Notes: a model not told the origin generated them from the letters alone. A stretch of 64,000 nucleotides of DNA from Schizochytrium sp. CCTCC M209059 (GCA_000818945.1 KN805458.1:1-64000), one strand, 5' to 3'; shown: positions 47,888 to 58,416, counted from the first letter of the stretch. A program made the numbers and translations.

Positions 47888-48591
47888 GCTTGGCTTCGAG
47901 GGCTCACGGCTTCCGGAGCGCACGGAGATTGCCCGCGCGTGCCGCTCGCATCGCATCGCCCGCTCCGGGCGGGCGTGCACCGTGCCAGACGCTCGCACTC
48001 GAGGCCTCGCGCCGACGGGTTTGGCCGCGCCGGCAGGCTGGACCGGCCGGTGTCCGGCCTGGTCTGGCCAGGCGTGAGCGGTGCGATGCGATGCGCTGAG
48101 ACCTCGCGCGCGGCATCGCTTGCTGTCCCTGTTGTGTTGCGCTTGTTGCTGGTGGCTTGTCCGTCGATGGTGCGCTGTCGACATCGTAAATCGTCCCAGG
48201 ACTTGCAGAAAGAGGGAAAGCAGGTTGCACTAGAGCGGAGCAGAGCAGAGCAGAGCGAAGTTCCGGACGGACGGTCGCATCCAGAACGGTGCCGCCGTCG
48301 CTACCTTTGTGCGGGCCGCCGTCGTGTCGTCGCGACGATCATTCTTGGCCTGCGGCGGTAGCTGGCTGTCTGGCTGCTGCTGGTGCTGCTGCTTGCATCA
48401 GCATGCATTAGCTGCAGCTGCAGCTGGCAGTACGTGACGAGCGTCCCGTGGGCGGAACATGCGAGCGCGTGGCTTGCATTCAGCAGCAGCCATGGTTGCT
48501 GCAGTGCAGCCAGTGGCAGCTGGCATTTCCGTCGATCTTTGAACTCTGCGGCAATTAAATGGAATTCATCATCATCAGCATCATTAGCCAC

Positions 48592-48592
48592 G

Positions 48593-48626
<34 letters not shown>
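48592..48626. repeat. Trinucleotide repeat AGC
   Basis: Eleven AGC units in non-coding sequence; similar shorter AGC runs are at 45649-45672 and 47434-47453. Confidence 0.9.
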
Positions 48627-48627
<1 letters not shown>

Positions 48628-50302
48628 TTATGGCAAGAACGCGAGGCCGTCGTAGATGGAGTCAGGGCGTCGCCTGGCCGACCCCGGCAAAAGAATGACG
48701 GACGGGATACCCGCCGGAAAAATAACAAATCGTTGAGTCAATCGCACGTGCGAGCGCCGACCAGGCCTGAGCGTACACACGTGCGTGCGCATGCGAAAGA
48801 GGATTAGAGACCAGGACTTTGACTGTATCAGGCCAGAAGATGGAAAAAGGATTGTCGACTTTACGCAAGAGGCTCCAGTGGATCGCGGGGCAGATGCCAT
48901 CGCACGATCAGCCTGCCGCGGGGCGGGATGGACGATGATTGCGGCAGCGTGACCGCGAACTGCTCCGTGCACAGAGGTTTTTCGAGTGCGGATCTTTGGG
49001 CATAATTCCATGGTATTGCAACATGTGCCGTGGACGTACGTAGATTGCAGCAGTGGTATGATTGCAGTTGCTGCTGCTGCAGCTGGTAGGTCTGACCGTG
49101 GGTGGGGGTTTCCTCTCGCACTCGACACGAGACTGGTAAGATTTCACCAACTTCCCAGCAAGATGCGGCCCGCTCGCCGTCGCGCTTTGTTCCGGCCACA
49201 GCCAAAAGTCCAGGCTCCAAAGCATCGCGCCACAGATTTGCGGAAGGAAGCCACGCGGACCGTGCAGCTAGTAGCAGTAGCCGGCAGTGAGTGGCCCGAC
49301 CCGCCTCGACTCGACCCGACCCGGAGATTCGCCTTGGGAAGAAAGAAAGGAAGCACCAAGAACAAAATACTTACATCCCCACATATGAAACACGTGCGCT
49401 TTTTGGGGGGAAACAGTGGGGAGATAGTTGCGGGGCGCGCGACCCTTCCCGCCGGCGTGGGCTCGGAAATGAAATGGAAACGCGGCGGCGAGGTGACGCG
49501 AGCTGCGCTGCGCCGAGCTGCGCTGGGGTCGATAGACGCGGGCTCCCATCAAGCCAATCTTTTCCCCCGTGTGTGTCGCCGGAGGGCGCGTCAACGCAAC
49601 GCTACGCTTGCAGCAGCAGCGGCAGGGCAAACCCCACATGCGCAAAAGCGGCAGTCGTGGTGCCGCCCGATGATGGTAGTCACGGTCACGGTGCAGATGG
49701 AGGCAGGCGTTCTAACACTCCAGTAGCGACGGCAGAGAGCAGTTGCGTAAGCGCAGAGGAGACGAATCAAGCTTGTCGCGGAGATTGTGCATCCCGCTGA
49801 CTAACCTGCTTGCTTGCCTGCCTGCCTGAGACACGGACCGAGACTCGGCAGGCCCGCGCCGAGGCTGGGCTCGAGGCTATTTATTTCTGCTTCGCCACAT
49901 GAACTTTGAACGCGCAAAGAAGAAAAAAATCAGCGCAAGCTCCCTTTTCTCTCTCTCTCTCTCTACAGAAGGCACCAGCACCAGGAGCAGGAGCAAAGAA
50001 CAGGCTGCAGCGCGTGCAGGAACTGCTGCGCGGAGAACAAATCATTCCCCCCCCGGGGGGGGGTAGGGGTGACGAACAAGTAGGGTCCCCGCTACACGTG
50101 CTTACGAATCTAAGTTCTTCTCTCCTGAGCAGTCGCCGCGCGTGCGGAGTCAGTCAGCAAAAGAGCGAGCAGCAGTACGTCTCGATGTCGCGAAGCAACC
50201 CGCCGAGATCAGCAAATCCAAAACACGATTTCGCAGCAAGTCGAACAAGAACCAAAGCAAGCAAACAGGCAAACGTTCAATTCCTAAAGAATACCAGCAA
50301 TC

Positions 50303-52942
50303 ATGATGCGCGGCCTTGCCGCCATCGCTGTTGCGGTCCTCGCCATTGGCAAGACCGCAGCGCAGACAACCCTTTCCCAAGGCGACATTGCCTTTGTCGA
50401 GATTGTCCAAAGTGGCAGCGATGAGAATGTCACCCTCGTCTCGCTTGTGGACCTCGAAGCTGGCACAACCTTTGCCATGACGGATAAGGGCTACATCGCT
50501 GGCTCCGGTTTCTACACCAGCGAAGGAATCGTGACCTACACTGCTGCTTCGGCCGTCTCGGCAGGCTCTCTTCTCCAGTATGGGTACAACTCTGGGGCCA
50601 TTTCGAGCGAAGAATGGGCCTCGACGGATGGTAGCTTTTTGTTGAGTGGAAGTGGTGACTCGCTTCTTCTTTTCCAGGGCGACGCCTCATCCCCTAGCTT
50701 CATCTCTGGCTTGATCTACGGCAGCGCTTGGGACTCCACATACGCTTCTGGAAGTAGCGGGAGTTCGCTCCCGAGCGACCTGACCGAAGGCTCGTCGGCG
50801 GTCTCGCTCTCCTCCGGTGTCAAAAACGCTCTCTACGAGGGCGACGTGGTCGGCAGCATGTCCGATCTCCAAACCGCGCTCTTCAGCAGCGACAGCTGGA
50901 CCCAGAGCTCCTCCGCCATCGCAAATAGCCCCTTTGAAGAGTCCTTTGATGTGGGCGGCACAGCCCCGGCACCATCCCCGGTTGAGTCAACCGCTAGCCC
51001 TACGGCTGGCCCCACCACAATCAAGGCTGCCCGTGTATCGGCCGCGGGCGACTCACAAGGTGACGACGTTCTGGTCGAGGGCATCGTTGTCAACGACCGC
51101 CGCGCCAGCTCGCGCAAGGGCTTCTACATGCAAATGACCAAGGAGGCCGCAGACGCTGACACCTCGTCCAGCGGCTCGGAGGGCATCTTCGTGTACTGCG
51201 GCAGTGGCTGCGATGCAGGCAACGTCTTTAGCGAAGGCGATCACATTAGGCTGCTGGGCACCCTTGCCATGTACAACGACCGCCCGCAGCTGACGCAGTA
51301 CACGATCTCGAGCGAAACAGTCACGCTCCTGGACACTGGACGCACCTTCACCGTTACTACCGCTCTTGGGGAAACACTTGCCGCCGAAGTGAACGTGCCC
51401 GAAATCACGCTCCCCGTCGACGACATGTCCACCGCTTTTCTTGACATGGAAGACATGCTTGTCGCGCTCACGCACGACATGACCATCACCGACCTTTACC
51501 CGCTCAACTATGGTACGCTCGGCATCTCGCAGGGTGGACCCATCATCGCCGAGACCATGGTCGTCAGCCCTGGCGCGGAGGCCGAAGCACTTGAGGAAGC
51601 CAACACGAAGCGCCTTCTCCGTCTCGACGATGGCAGCTCCCTGTCGTGCCCGGTCCCGCAAGCTTGGCCTATTGGCGGTGAGACGTCGACGCGCGCGATG
51701 ACCGTCATTCCTCAGGAGTCTCTCCGAGGTACTGCGATCATCCACTTTGAGTACTCTTACAACACGCTCATCCCCACCGAGGCTGGCATCGAGCTCATCC
51801 AGAATACTTGGGATGAGATGGTGCCTCGCGACGCCGACGTCGACGACGACGTCCCCGCCAACGACATTAGCAATGGTCTCATTCGCATTTCCAGTCTCAA
51901 CGTTGAAAACTACTTTACCGAACTGGGCTGTAGCAGCTGCCGTGGCGCCGACACGGAGGAGGAGTTCACACGCCAGCGCACCAAGATCTTTACCTCTGCC
52001 ATTGAGCTTGACGCCGCTATCTTTGGTCTTCAAGAGGTGCAGAACGACGACGATGTCACTCTTGCCAACTTTATCGAGGGCCTCAACACCCAGGCTGGGG
52101 TGGCCGATAAGTGGAGCTACATTGCCACGGGCACAATCGGTAGTGATGCCATCAAGTGCGCCATCATCTACCAGTCGGCTCTGGTTGACCCCGTCGGAGA
52201 CTACAGTACCCTCACCTATACTGACCCTGTCGACAAGTCGCGGCCTTCATTGGCCCAGACATTTGCTCTCAAGGACAGTGACGACCTCTTTACGGTTGTT
52301 GTGCAGCATCTCAAGTCCAAGGGCAGCGAGTGCGATGAGGATAGCAACGATACCGACGATGTCCAGTACGGAGAGGGCAACTGCGGGTACACGCGCCTGA
52401 AGCATGCGCAGCAGCTCATTGCCTGGCTCTCGAGCTCGAACCCCACTGGCGAAGAGACGGACAAGTACATTCTTCTTGGTGACTTCAACTCGAACACCAA
52501 GGACCGTTCTCTACAGGAGTTCGTCAAGGATGGCGAGTTCATTAGTCTCGCTGACCGCGACATTGCCGAGCCCTTTTCGTATGTTTACAGCGGCAAGTTT
52601 AGCACGCTCGACTACTTTATGGTCTCTGCGAACCTCAATGCCTCCTGTGGTAACACCTACGAGTGGCACATCAACTCGCTGGAGTCCAACATGATTGACT
52701 ACCAGGACTCGCAGTACGGATGGTCGTACCCGTCGTCCTGTCTCGAGAAGCCGGACAGCTACTTTGATATCGACACCCCGTACCGCGGTTCGGATCATGA
52801 CCCTATTGTCGCCACGTGCACCTTCACCGTGACGCCCTCTGAGACCCCGGGGGAGACCCCGGGGGAGACGCCTAGCCCTGCTTCCCGTTCCACAATTGGT
52901 GCTCTGGCTGGCCTTGCCCTTGCTGCCGTCTTTTTGGCCTAA
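50303..52942 (+). CDS. Secreted ExeM/NucH-type endonuclease with OB fold and GPI-like tail
   Basis: Predicted 879 aa starting with a signal peptide (MMRGLAAIAVAVLAIGKTAAQ). Residues about 25-205 form a beta-rich domain (GDIAFVEIVQSG ... GTTFAMTDKGY ... SGDSLLLFQGD) like those at the N-terminus of some bacterial secreted proteins. Residues about 245-360 look like the nuclease-associated OB fold (VEGIVVNDR ... GFYMQM ... GDHIRLLGTL). Residues about 525-850 are an endonuclease/exonuclease/phosphatase domain with the complete motif set: SSLNVENYF, GLQEVQND (catalytic Glu), VVQHLKSKGS, LLGDFNSNTKD, STLDYFMVS and YRGSDHDP. The order and the NYF...RQRTKI spacing match bacterial extracellular nucleases ExeM and NucH. 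A Thr/Glu/Pro-Gly repeat (TPGETPGETPSPAS) and a hydrophobic C-terminus suggest GPI anchoring. A bacterial origin by transfer is likely. Start: ATGATG at 50303. Confidence 0.9.
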   Translation: MMRGLAAIAVAVLAIGKTAAQTTLSQGDIAFVEIVQSGSDENVTLVSLVDLEAGTTFAMTDKGYIAGSGFYTSEGIVTYTAASAVSAGSLLQYGYNSGAISSEEWASTDGSFLLSGSGDSLLLFQGDASSPSFISGLIYGSAWDSTYASGSSGSSLPSDLTEGSSAVSLSSGVKNALYEGDVVGSMSDLQTALFSSDSWTQSSSAIANSPFEESFDVGGTAPAPSPVESTASPTAGPTTIKAARVSAAGDSQGDDVLVEGIVVNDRRASSRKGFYMQMTKEAADADTSSSGSEGIFVYCGSGCDAGNVFSEGDHIRLLGTLAMYNDRPQLTQYTISSETVTLLDTGRTFTVTTALGETLAAEVNVPEITLPVDDMSTAFLDMEDMLVALTHDMTITDLYPLNYGTLGISQGGPIIAETMVVSPGAEAEALEEANTKRLLRLDDGSSLSCPVPQAWPIGGETSTRAMTVIPQESLRGTAIIHFEYSYNTLIPTEAGIELIQNTWDEMVPRDADVDDDVPANDISNGLIRISSLNVENYFTELGCSSCRGADTEEEFTRQRTKIFTSAIELDAAIFGLQEVQNDDDVTLANFIEGLNTQAGVADKWSYIATGTIGSDAIKCAIIYQSALVDPVGDYSTLTYTDPVDKSRPSLAQTFALKDSDDLFTVVVQHLKSKGSECDEDSNDTDDVQYGEGNCGYTRLKHAQQLIAWLSSSNPTGEETDKYILLGDFNSNTKDRSLQEFVKDGEFISLADRDIAEPFSYVYSGKFSTLDYFMVSANLNASCGNTYEWHINSLESNMIDYQDSQYGWSYPSSCLEKPDSYFDIDTPYRGSDHDPIVATCTFTVTPSETPGETPGETPSPASRSTIGALAGLALAAVFLA

Positions 52943-53542
52943 GACTTACGAGGCCGACCACTGACTCGACCTGTGATGTGATACGAAGAATTAGAAAAGC
53001 AAATCCATGTGTGTGCGTGTTTTCCATTCATCCTTGGCTTTCGTCCTCGATTACCTTTTTTGATCGTCATTTCGTCCTCGAAAACGTGAATGTGAATGCT
53101 CACGCGCAAGGCTGGGTAAAAGTTGTCCCGCGTCATAGCGACGGAGCAAACTATCTTATTTCGATCAACGAGCTCACGATACTGCTTGCAATGTGTTTGC
53201 ACCTCAAGGGAACAAAGACCGCATGTGCGAGCCGCCATCATTCTCTCACCGTGATTGGTGCGCTGCGTTCTGACCAAGCCAAATAGCTCACAACTTGATT
53301 GGATTGCCGTGCTGCCCTTCAATTCCCCAAGGTCAATCTCGATCCTTTTCTTCATCGCGACGTCCGTCGCAGGGCACGGCCCCCTCGTGACTCTGATCTT
53401 GAACTTGTAAACGTGCAGACCATCATGTCATGGTCGATCTGCAGCCTTATCTCGAAATATCATCAAGCAGTGCGTGCCGAGTGGCGACCATAGACTAGAA
53501 TTTCGATCCATCCAGACGAAAAGCTTCGCGGCTGCAGCGAGT
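52943..53542. other. Spacer upstream of COQ5
   Basis: 600 bp between two plus-strand genes. No repeat of note and no gene seen; a CCAAGCCAAA word is at 53276-53285. Confidence 0.55.
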
Positions 53543-54499
53543 ATGCGGGCGGCGTCGAGGGCGACACGCGCGGTGGCGCGATGCCGCACAGCGGGCAGGG
53601 ACTTGGCGCCCCGCGCGGGCGTCCAGACGAGGTTCGCCAGCGGCGGCGGCGCGGACGTCAATGGAGCGGGTAGCGGCAATGGAGCAGGCAGCGGCGACGG
53701 CGCGTCGGGCAAGACCCACTTTGGCTTTCGCGATGTGGACGTGGCGGAGAAGGAGCAGCTGGTAGGCAGGGTCTTCCACAGCGTGGCAGAGCAGTACGAC
53801 GTGATGAACGACCTCATGAGCGGCACGCTGCACCGTGTGTGGAAGGACCAGTTTGTGTCGCAGCTGCTCCCACTCTGCGGCGCGGGCTATGGCGCCAAGA
53901 CGATCGACGTGGCCGGCGGCACGGGCGATATTGCTTTTCGCATTGTTAGAGAAAGCAAGGCGGCGTCGCCAGCGGACCCGCCTGTGCAAGTCACGGTCTG
54001 TGACATCAATAGCAGCATGCTTCACGTTGGCGAGGAGCGCGCACGAGATCTTGGCCTCTACACGCCTGGATCCGATGCGCCCCAGCAGCTTCGCTTCGTT
54101 GAGGGCAACGCCGAGACGCTGCCGCAGTTCGAGGACAACTCCTTTGACGCCTACACCATTGCATTTGGCATTCGCAACGTGACGCACATTGACCGCGCGC
54201 TTCGCGAGGCACACCGCATTCTCAAGCCTGGCGGTCGCTTCATGTGCCTCGAGTTTTCTCACGTCGCAAATCCGGTTCTCAAGAATATTTACGAGCAGTA
54301 TTCATTCCATGCGATCCCTGCGATTGGCCAGTTCATCGCGAACGACCGCGACGCCTACCAGTACCTCGTTGAGAGCATTCGCAAGTTTCCGGACCAGCGT
54401 ACATTCGAGCGCATGATCCGCGAGGCGGGTTTCTCGGCGGTCTCTCATCAGAACCTCACGGGAGGCATCGTGGCAATCCACTCCGGCTTCAAATTGTAG
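53543..54499 (+). CDS. COQ5: 2-methoxy-6-polyprenyl-1,4-benzoquinol methylase, mitochondrial (COQ5/UbiE)
   Basis: Predicted 318 aa; human COQ5 is 327 aa. An Arg/Ala/Ser-rich, acid-free N-terminus (MRAASRATRAVARCRTAGRD) looks like a mitochondrial presequence, and a Gly/Ser/Asn linker follows. The UbiE/COQ5 methyltransferase domain starts at THFGFRDV; family signatures are YDVMNDLMSGTLHRVWKD, the SAM-binding DVAGGTGDIAF (about 122-132), NAETLPQFEDNSFDAYTIAFGIRN, and HRILKPGGRFMCLEFS. The C-terminal FERMIREAGFSAV...NLTGGIVAIHSGFKL is also standard. It performs the C-methylation step of ubiquinone synthesis in the mitochondrial matrix using S-adenosylmethionine, as part of the CoQ synthome. The frame is open upstream only from a GTG at 53474; the ATG at 53543 gives the better targeting sequence. 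Confidence 0.95.
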   Translation: MRAASRATRAVARCRTAGRDLAPRAGVQTRFASGGGADVNGAGSGNGAGSGDGASGKTHFGFRDVDVAEKEQLVGRVFHSVAEQYDVMNDLMSGTLHRVWKDQFVSQLLPLCGAGYGAKTIDVAGGTGDIAFRIVRESKAASPADPPVQVTVCDINSSMLHVGEERARDLGLYTPGSDAPQQLRFVEGNAETLPQFEDNSFDAYTIAFGIRNVTHIDRALREAHRILKPGGRFMCLEFSHVANPVLKNIYEQYSFHAIPAIGQFIANDRDAYQYLVESIRKFPDQRTFERMIREAGFSAVSHQNLTGGIVAIHSGFKL

Positions 54500-55763
54500 G
54501 TTTCCCTCACACTGGCTTCTTTTCTCCTTTTTGGTGTTTGTTTTTGCTTTTATAGTCTACTTGTGGCTTTTGCTTGGAGAGTCCATCGGGCCGTCTCGTC
54601 ATTCTTGATTCTGTCCAACCTTCTCTCTCTCTCCTCCTTCCTTGATGTCCTTCCTCCCTTGTCGCACTCTTTCCTCTTTTCCTCCCGCTCCTCGACTCGA
54701 CTCGACTCGACTCCACTTCATTCCACTCGCCTCGGTGCACGAATCAAGACGCCTCTCGTCAATCCGCGCATCAGTGCATCTCTCGCCAATCTGCACACGA
54801 CATCTCACTTGAAGCTTTTTCCAGTCGCCGAATCCGGACCCAAGCTGTTGAGCGAGCGTAACGCCATTCTTCATTTTTGTTCTTTGTCCCTCGTTTCCCG
54901 ACCCGCGGCATGAAAAGCCGCCTTGGACCTTTTAGTAATAGCATTAGCTACTAGCTAGCTCCCCCTTTCTTGAAGGCCGAAATTTCCGGAATGGACTTGC
55001 CCCGGCTCTCTCGAGCTCGCAAGGTCCAAGCACTCCTGCACTCGAAGTTCTGGGTCCAGGCAGCCAGCCAGCTAGACGCCAAGGCTTGCAGCGCCGGCCG
55101 GCCGTCCCTGGACCGGGGTCGCGCCCGCGGCAGTGGACTTGGCCTGGCTCGGCGGCGGCGGCGGCGGCGCGAGGTCTTGGCCGGCCGGGGTCGGCCATCA
55201 AGAAAGAGGTTGAAGAGGTGCTGTGCGCGGCGTACTCGTTTGAGCAAAACGAACGAAAGCGGTCTCTAGACCTGCAGCGCCGCCGCCGTGTGGGGGAGGG
55301 ACGAAACATACCATAACTCGACATAGCATACGTAAAGACAGCTCACGCAAGGTTTTGGAGAATGGAGAGCTGCCGCTGCTATAGCGGCTTGCCTAGGCTG
55401 CAAGCTAGGGCCGCCCTTCTGCCAGGGTCCTTCCTCTGGACGGAAGTTTGCTCGCTAGTCAGGTGCATGGATGCGGCGAGTCCAGTTTGTCCAACGGTGC
55501 ATAGGACTCAGACTCACCAGGGAAACAAAAGACGGTGGCTTCGTCGTGCAAGTGGAGCCTTCGGTAGCAGTAGCTGAAAAGGTAAGCGAGCGAGTGAGTG
55601 ATCGATCGATCGATCGATTGATCGAGCAGCGGCGGTGGCAGCATACCTAAATCAAGACACAGCGAAACAGTAAAGCAAAGGAGCAAACGAGCGAACGAAG
55701 AATTGAAAATTGTAGCGAGCGCGAACCTCGTGCAGACAAAGAAGAAAGAAACGTAGAGAAAAG
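54500..55763. other. Spacer between COQ5 and TPPP
   Basis: 1.26 kb without a convincing gene. It holds CT-rich sequence at 54615-54690, a CTCGA pentamer run at 54691-54713, GC-rich CGG repeats near 55151-55170 and an ATCG run at 55601-55624 upstream of the TPPP start. Confidence 0.55.
55601..55624. repeat. Tetranucleotide repeat ATCG (self-complementary)
   Basis: Six ATCG-type units with one ATTG variant, about 140 bp before the TPPP start. The unit is palindromic, so the run can fold on itself. Confidence 0.9.
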
Positions 55764-56789
55764 ATGGAGAGTGAGTTGCGCGAAGTCTACATGCGGTTCG
55801 CCACCTTTGGCAACCGCAGCGGCGCAGGACCAGTGCTCATGGACGGCCGCGCGTGCCAAAAGCTCGCCAAGGATTGCGGCATCATGAATCGCAGCCTTAC
55901 CGCCACCTACGTAGACTTGATTTTTACCAAGTGCAAGACCAAGGGTCAGAAGCGCATCGACTTTGACGAGTTCGTGAACTGCACGCGTCACTGGGCAGAG
56001 AAACTTGGTCTCTCCCACGCCGAGGTCGTGTTGAAAATCATCGGCTCGGAGGGTCCCAAGGTCAACACGCTTGTTCCCGGCCAAGGCTCGAACCGCTCGA
56101 TCCGCTCCGACGCCTCTGATGCCACCTCCAACACACGAGGCAGTGACGCCAAGCCCCGAGTTATGGCTCCCCTGCACCCGGACTACTACGAGGTTGAGAA
56201 CCCGAATGCGACGGGCCCGAACGACCGATACTACTATGTGAACCGTATCACCAAGGAGACCACCTGGATGGTCCCGTACCTGACGCCGTCCAAGGACTTG
56301 GACACACCTCCGCCGCCATCGACGCGTCCGCCTTCTTCCGGGTCGGCTGCGCGCATCCACGCCGCCAATAAAGCTCGCGCAGAGCCGGTCTCCTCGCAAT
56401 TCCCGTCCGTGTTTTCCAGCTCTGATCATCGCGGCAGCCACTCTTATGGCGAGACCAAGGAGGACATGGACATGCTCAAGCCCCGACAGAACCAGTACCA
56501 GCAACCGCAGACGCACCAACCCAACCAGCAGCGCCGTTCCTCTGTGCCGTCTGGCAAGAAGAAAGCGAGCATCTTTGACAAGCTCACCGATCCGTCTCAG
56601 TACACGGGTGCTCACCGTCACCGCTTTGACCCGGAGACCGGGAAGGGTCGTGGTCTGGCTGGTCGCGACAACGTTGCCAAGGGCCGCGGCAGCGTCAAGA
56701 TATCGAGTTCTGGATTCCGTGGGCATACCAACACTGGAACTGACGAGAAGGTGGATAACATTGCCAGCGTGCTCCGCCCCGGCTTCTGA
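55764..56789 (+). CDS. TPPP/p25-alpha family protein with inserted WW-like segment
   Basis: Predicted 341 aa. Residues about 5-95 match the p25-alpha core (VYMRFATFGN ... LAKDCGIMNR ... VDLIFTKCKTKGQKRIDFDEFVNC). Residues about 270-303 match the conserved C-terminal p25-alpha box (IFDKLTDPSQYTG then HRHRFDPETGKGRG). Between them, about 138-172, lies a WW-like segment with YYYVNRITKETTWMVP: the second Trp, the central Tyr block and the Pro are present, but the first Trp position is Tyr. A Gln/Ser/Pro-rich linker follows. TPPP proteins bind and bundle microtubules and in protists track with flagella. The insert could add binding to Pro-rich partners. The ATG at 55764 directly follows an AAG context. 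Length is above the usual 170-220 aa because of the insert and linker. Confidence 0.88.
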   Translation: MESELREVYMRFATFGNRSGAGPVLMDGRACQKLAKDCGIMNRSLTATYVDLIFTKCKTKGQKRIDFDEFVNCTRHWAEKLGLSHAEVVLKIIGSEGPKVNTLVPGQGSNRSIRSDASDATSNTRGSDAKPRVMAPLHPDYYEVENPNATGPNDRYYYVNRITKETTWMVPYLTPSKDLDTPPPPSTRPPSSGSAARIHAANKARAEPVSSQFPSVFSSSDHRGSHSYGETKEDMDMLKPRQNQYQQPQTHQPNQQRRSSVPSGKKKASIFDKLTDPSQYTGAHRHRFDPETGKGRGLAGRDNVAKGRGSVKISSSGFRGHTNTGTDEKVDNIASVLRPGF

Positions 56790-57131
56790 TTTTCAGTGTC
56801 ATTAGAGAGCATGCTTTGAAGCAGCCCTTGGAAGAAAAAAATTGCAACCGTGGTCGAGTCTGTCTTGTGCGAAGGACACGTGTACACGGGATGTACATGA
56901 TGCGCACATGAGATGAGGTCTTTTGAGATGGTGTGCTGCAATTGTCGGCTACTTGTATACCTAGCTCGTCTGCTGTAAAATTCAACTACTTTATCTTCAA
57001 ATTTACGAAAAGTATCACGGAAGAGACTTTCCACACGAAAGAAAGCATTGCGCGGTAGAGAGACCTGACCCATTAATGCGCGGAGTGAGTCTGGCAATGC
57101 TGGGTATTGGAAGAGAGCCTTCTCACACGTA

Positions 57132-57173
57132 AACAACAACAACAACAACAACAACACAACAACAACAACAACA
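57132..57173. repeat. Trinucleotide repeat CAA
   Basis: About 13 CAA units with a single one-base slip, in the 3' flank of TPPP. Confidence 0.9.
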
Positions 57174-57509
57174 GAATATGTTTATTGGCGGAAATAAAAT
57201 GTCCCACTTGCTCAAAGACACTGAGACCTGGGGTGCAAAAGATTCCGACACGCGCAGCCTGCGCGACTACAACCATCGCCTCGCCGACATCTCTCTAGGC
57301 TTGTAAGCCTGCATTAGCGCACGCGACAGCGACAGCGACTGCGACCAAACACAGACAAACACCTCGACAGCGCTCCGTCCTTGCGGCCCGCGGCAGTCAG
57401 TCAGTCGGCCAGTCAGGTTCCCCGGCCGCGTTCTCGGGGTGTTCTGGTTGCACGCGAGGCGAAGAAGAACGCAAGGGCAGAGAACTTGCCAAGCCAAGCG
57501 AGGAAAGAG

Positions 57510-58054
<545 letters not shown>

Positions 58055-58286
58055 GCGAGCGCGGCTCAATCTCAGACGCGCAATCGGAGCTCCCCCCGCG
58101 GCCACGTGCAGCGCCGGCGGCCCCCGCGCGCGCCCGAGGACCCTCGCAGGCAGGCAGGCAGGCAGGCAGGCAGGAGCGCGACCCAGGAGGCCCTCGCGGC
58201 CCGCGCCCCGCGCGCACCAGCGAGCGAGCGAGCGAGCGAGAAGGCGCACGAGCCAGCGTACGGGAGGACCCCCTTCCTCCTCTCCG

Positions 58287-58325
58287 TCTTCTTCTTCTTC
58301 TTCTTCTTCTTCTTCTTCTTCTTCG
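58287..58325. repeat. Trinucleotide repeat CTT
   Basis: About 13 CTT units, pure pyrimidine on the plus strand, about 90 bp before the SNF7 start. It could serve as the pyrimidine tract of a 5' UTR intron, but no donor was confirmed. Confidence 0.85.
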
Positions 58326-58416
58326 TCGTCCTCGTCGCCGCGGTCTTGCGGGCGGGCGAGCACGCGCAGAGCAGAGCAGCAAGCGCGCCGGCAGGCACGG
58401 GAGAGGACAGCAGAGG

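Larger units (their letters stand above)
45546..50302. other. 4.8-kb divergent repeat-rich spacer
   Basis: The largest gene-free stretch. Long open frames on both strands (for example plus 45902-48361) are Arg/Ala/Ser/Pro-rich, change character at each repeat and resemble no protein family, so they are judged non-coding. Contents include GCA runs (45649-45672, 47434-47453, 48592-48626), a GTGC tract (46649-46701), GGCTC pentamers (47837-47887), TGCCAAGCCAAG at 46033, and a CT-rich tract ending in a good splice acceptor (49944-49968). An unrecognised intron-rich gene or non-coding RNA cannot be excluded. Confidence 0.55.

Noticed and set aside
45902..48361. 819-aa plus-strand frame and overlapping long frames in the 4.8-kb spacer
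   Set aside because: Low-complexity Arg/Ala/Ser/Pro composition that follows GC-rich microsatellites, long open frames on both strands at once, and no recognisable motif.
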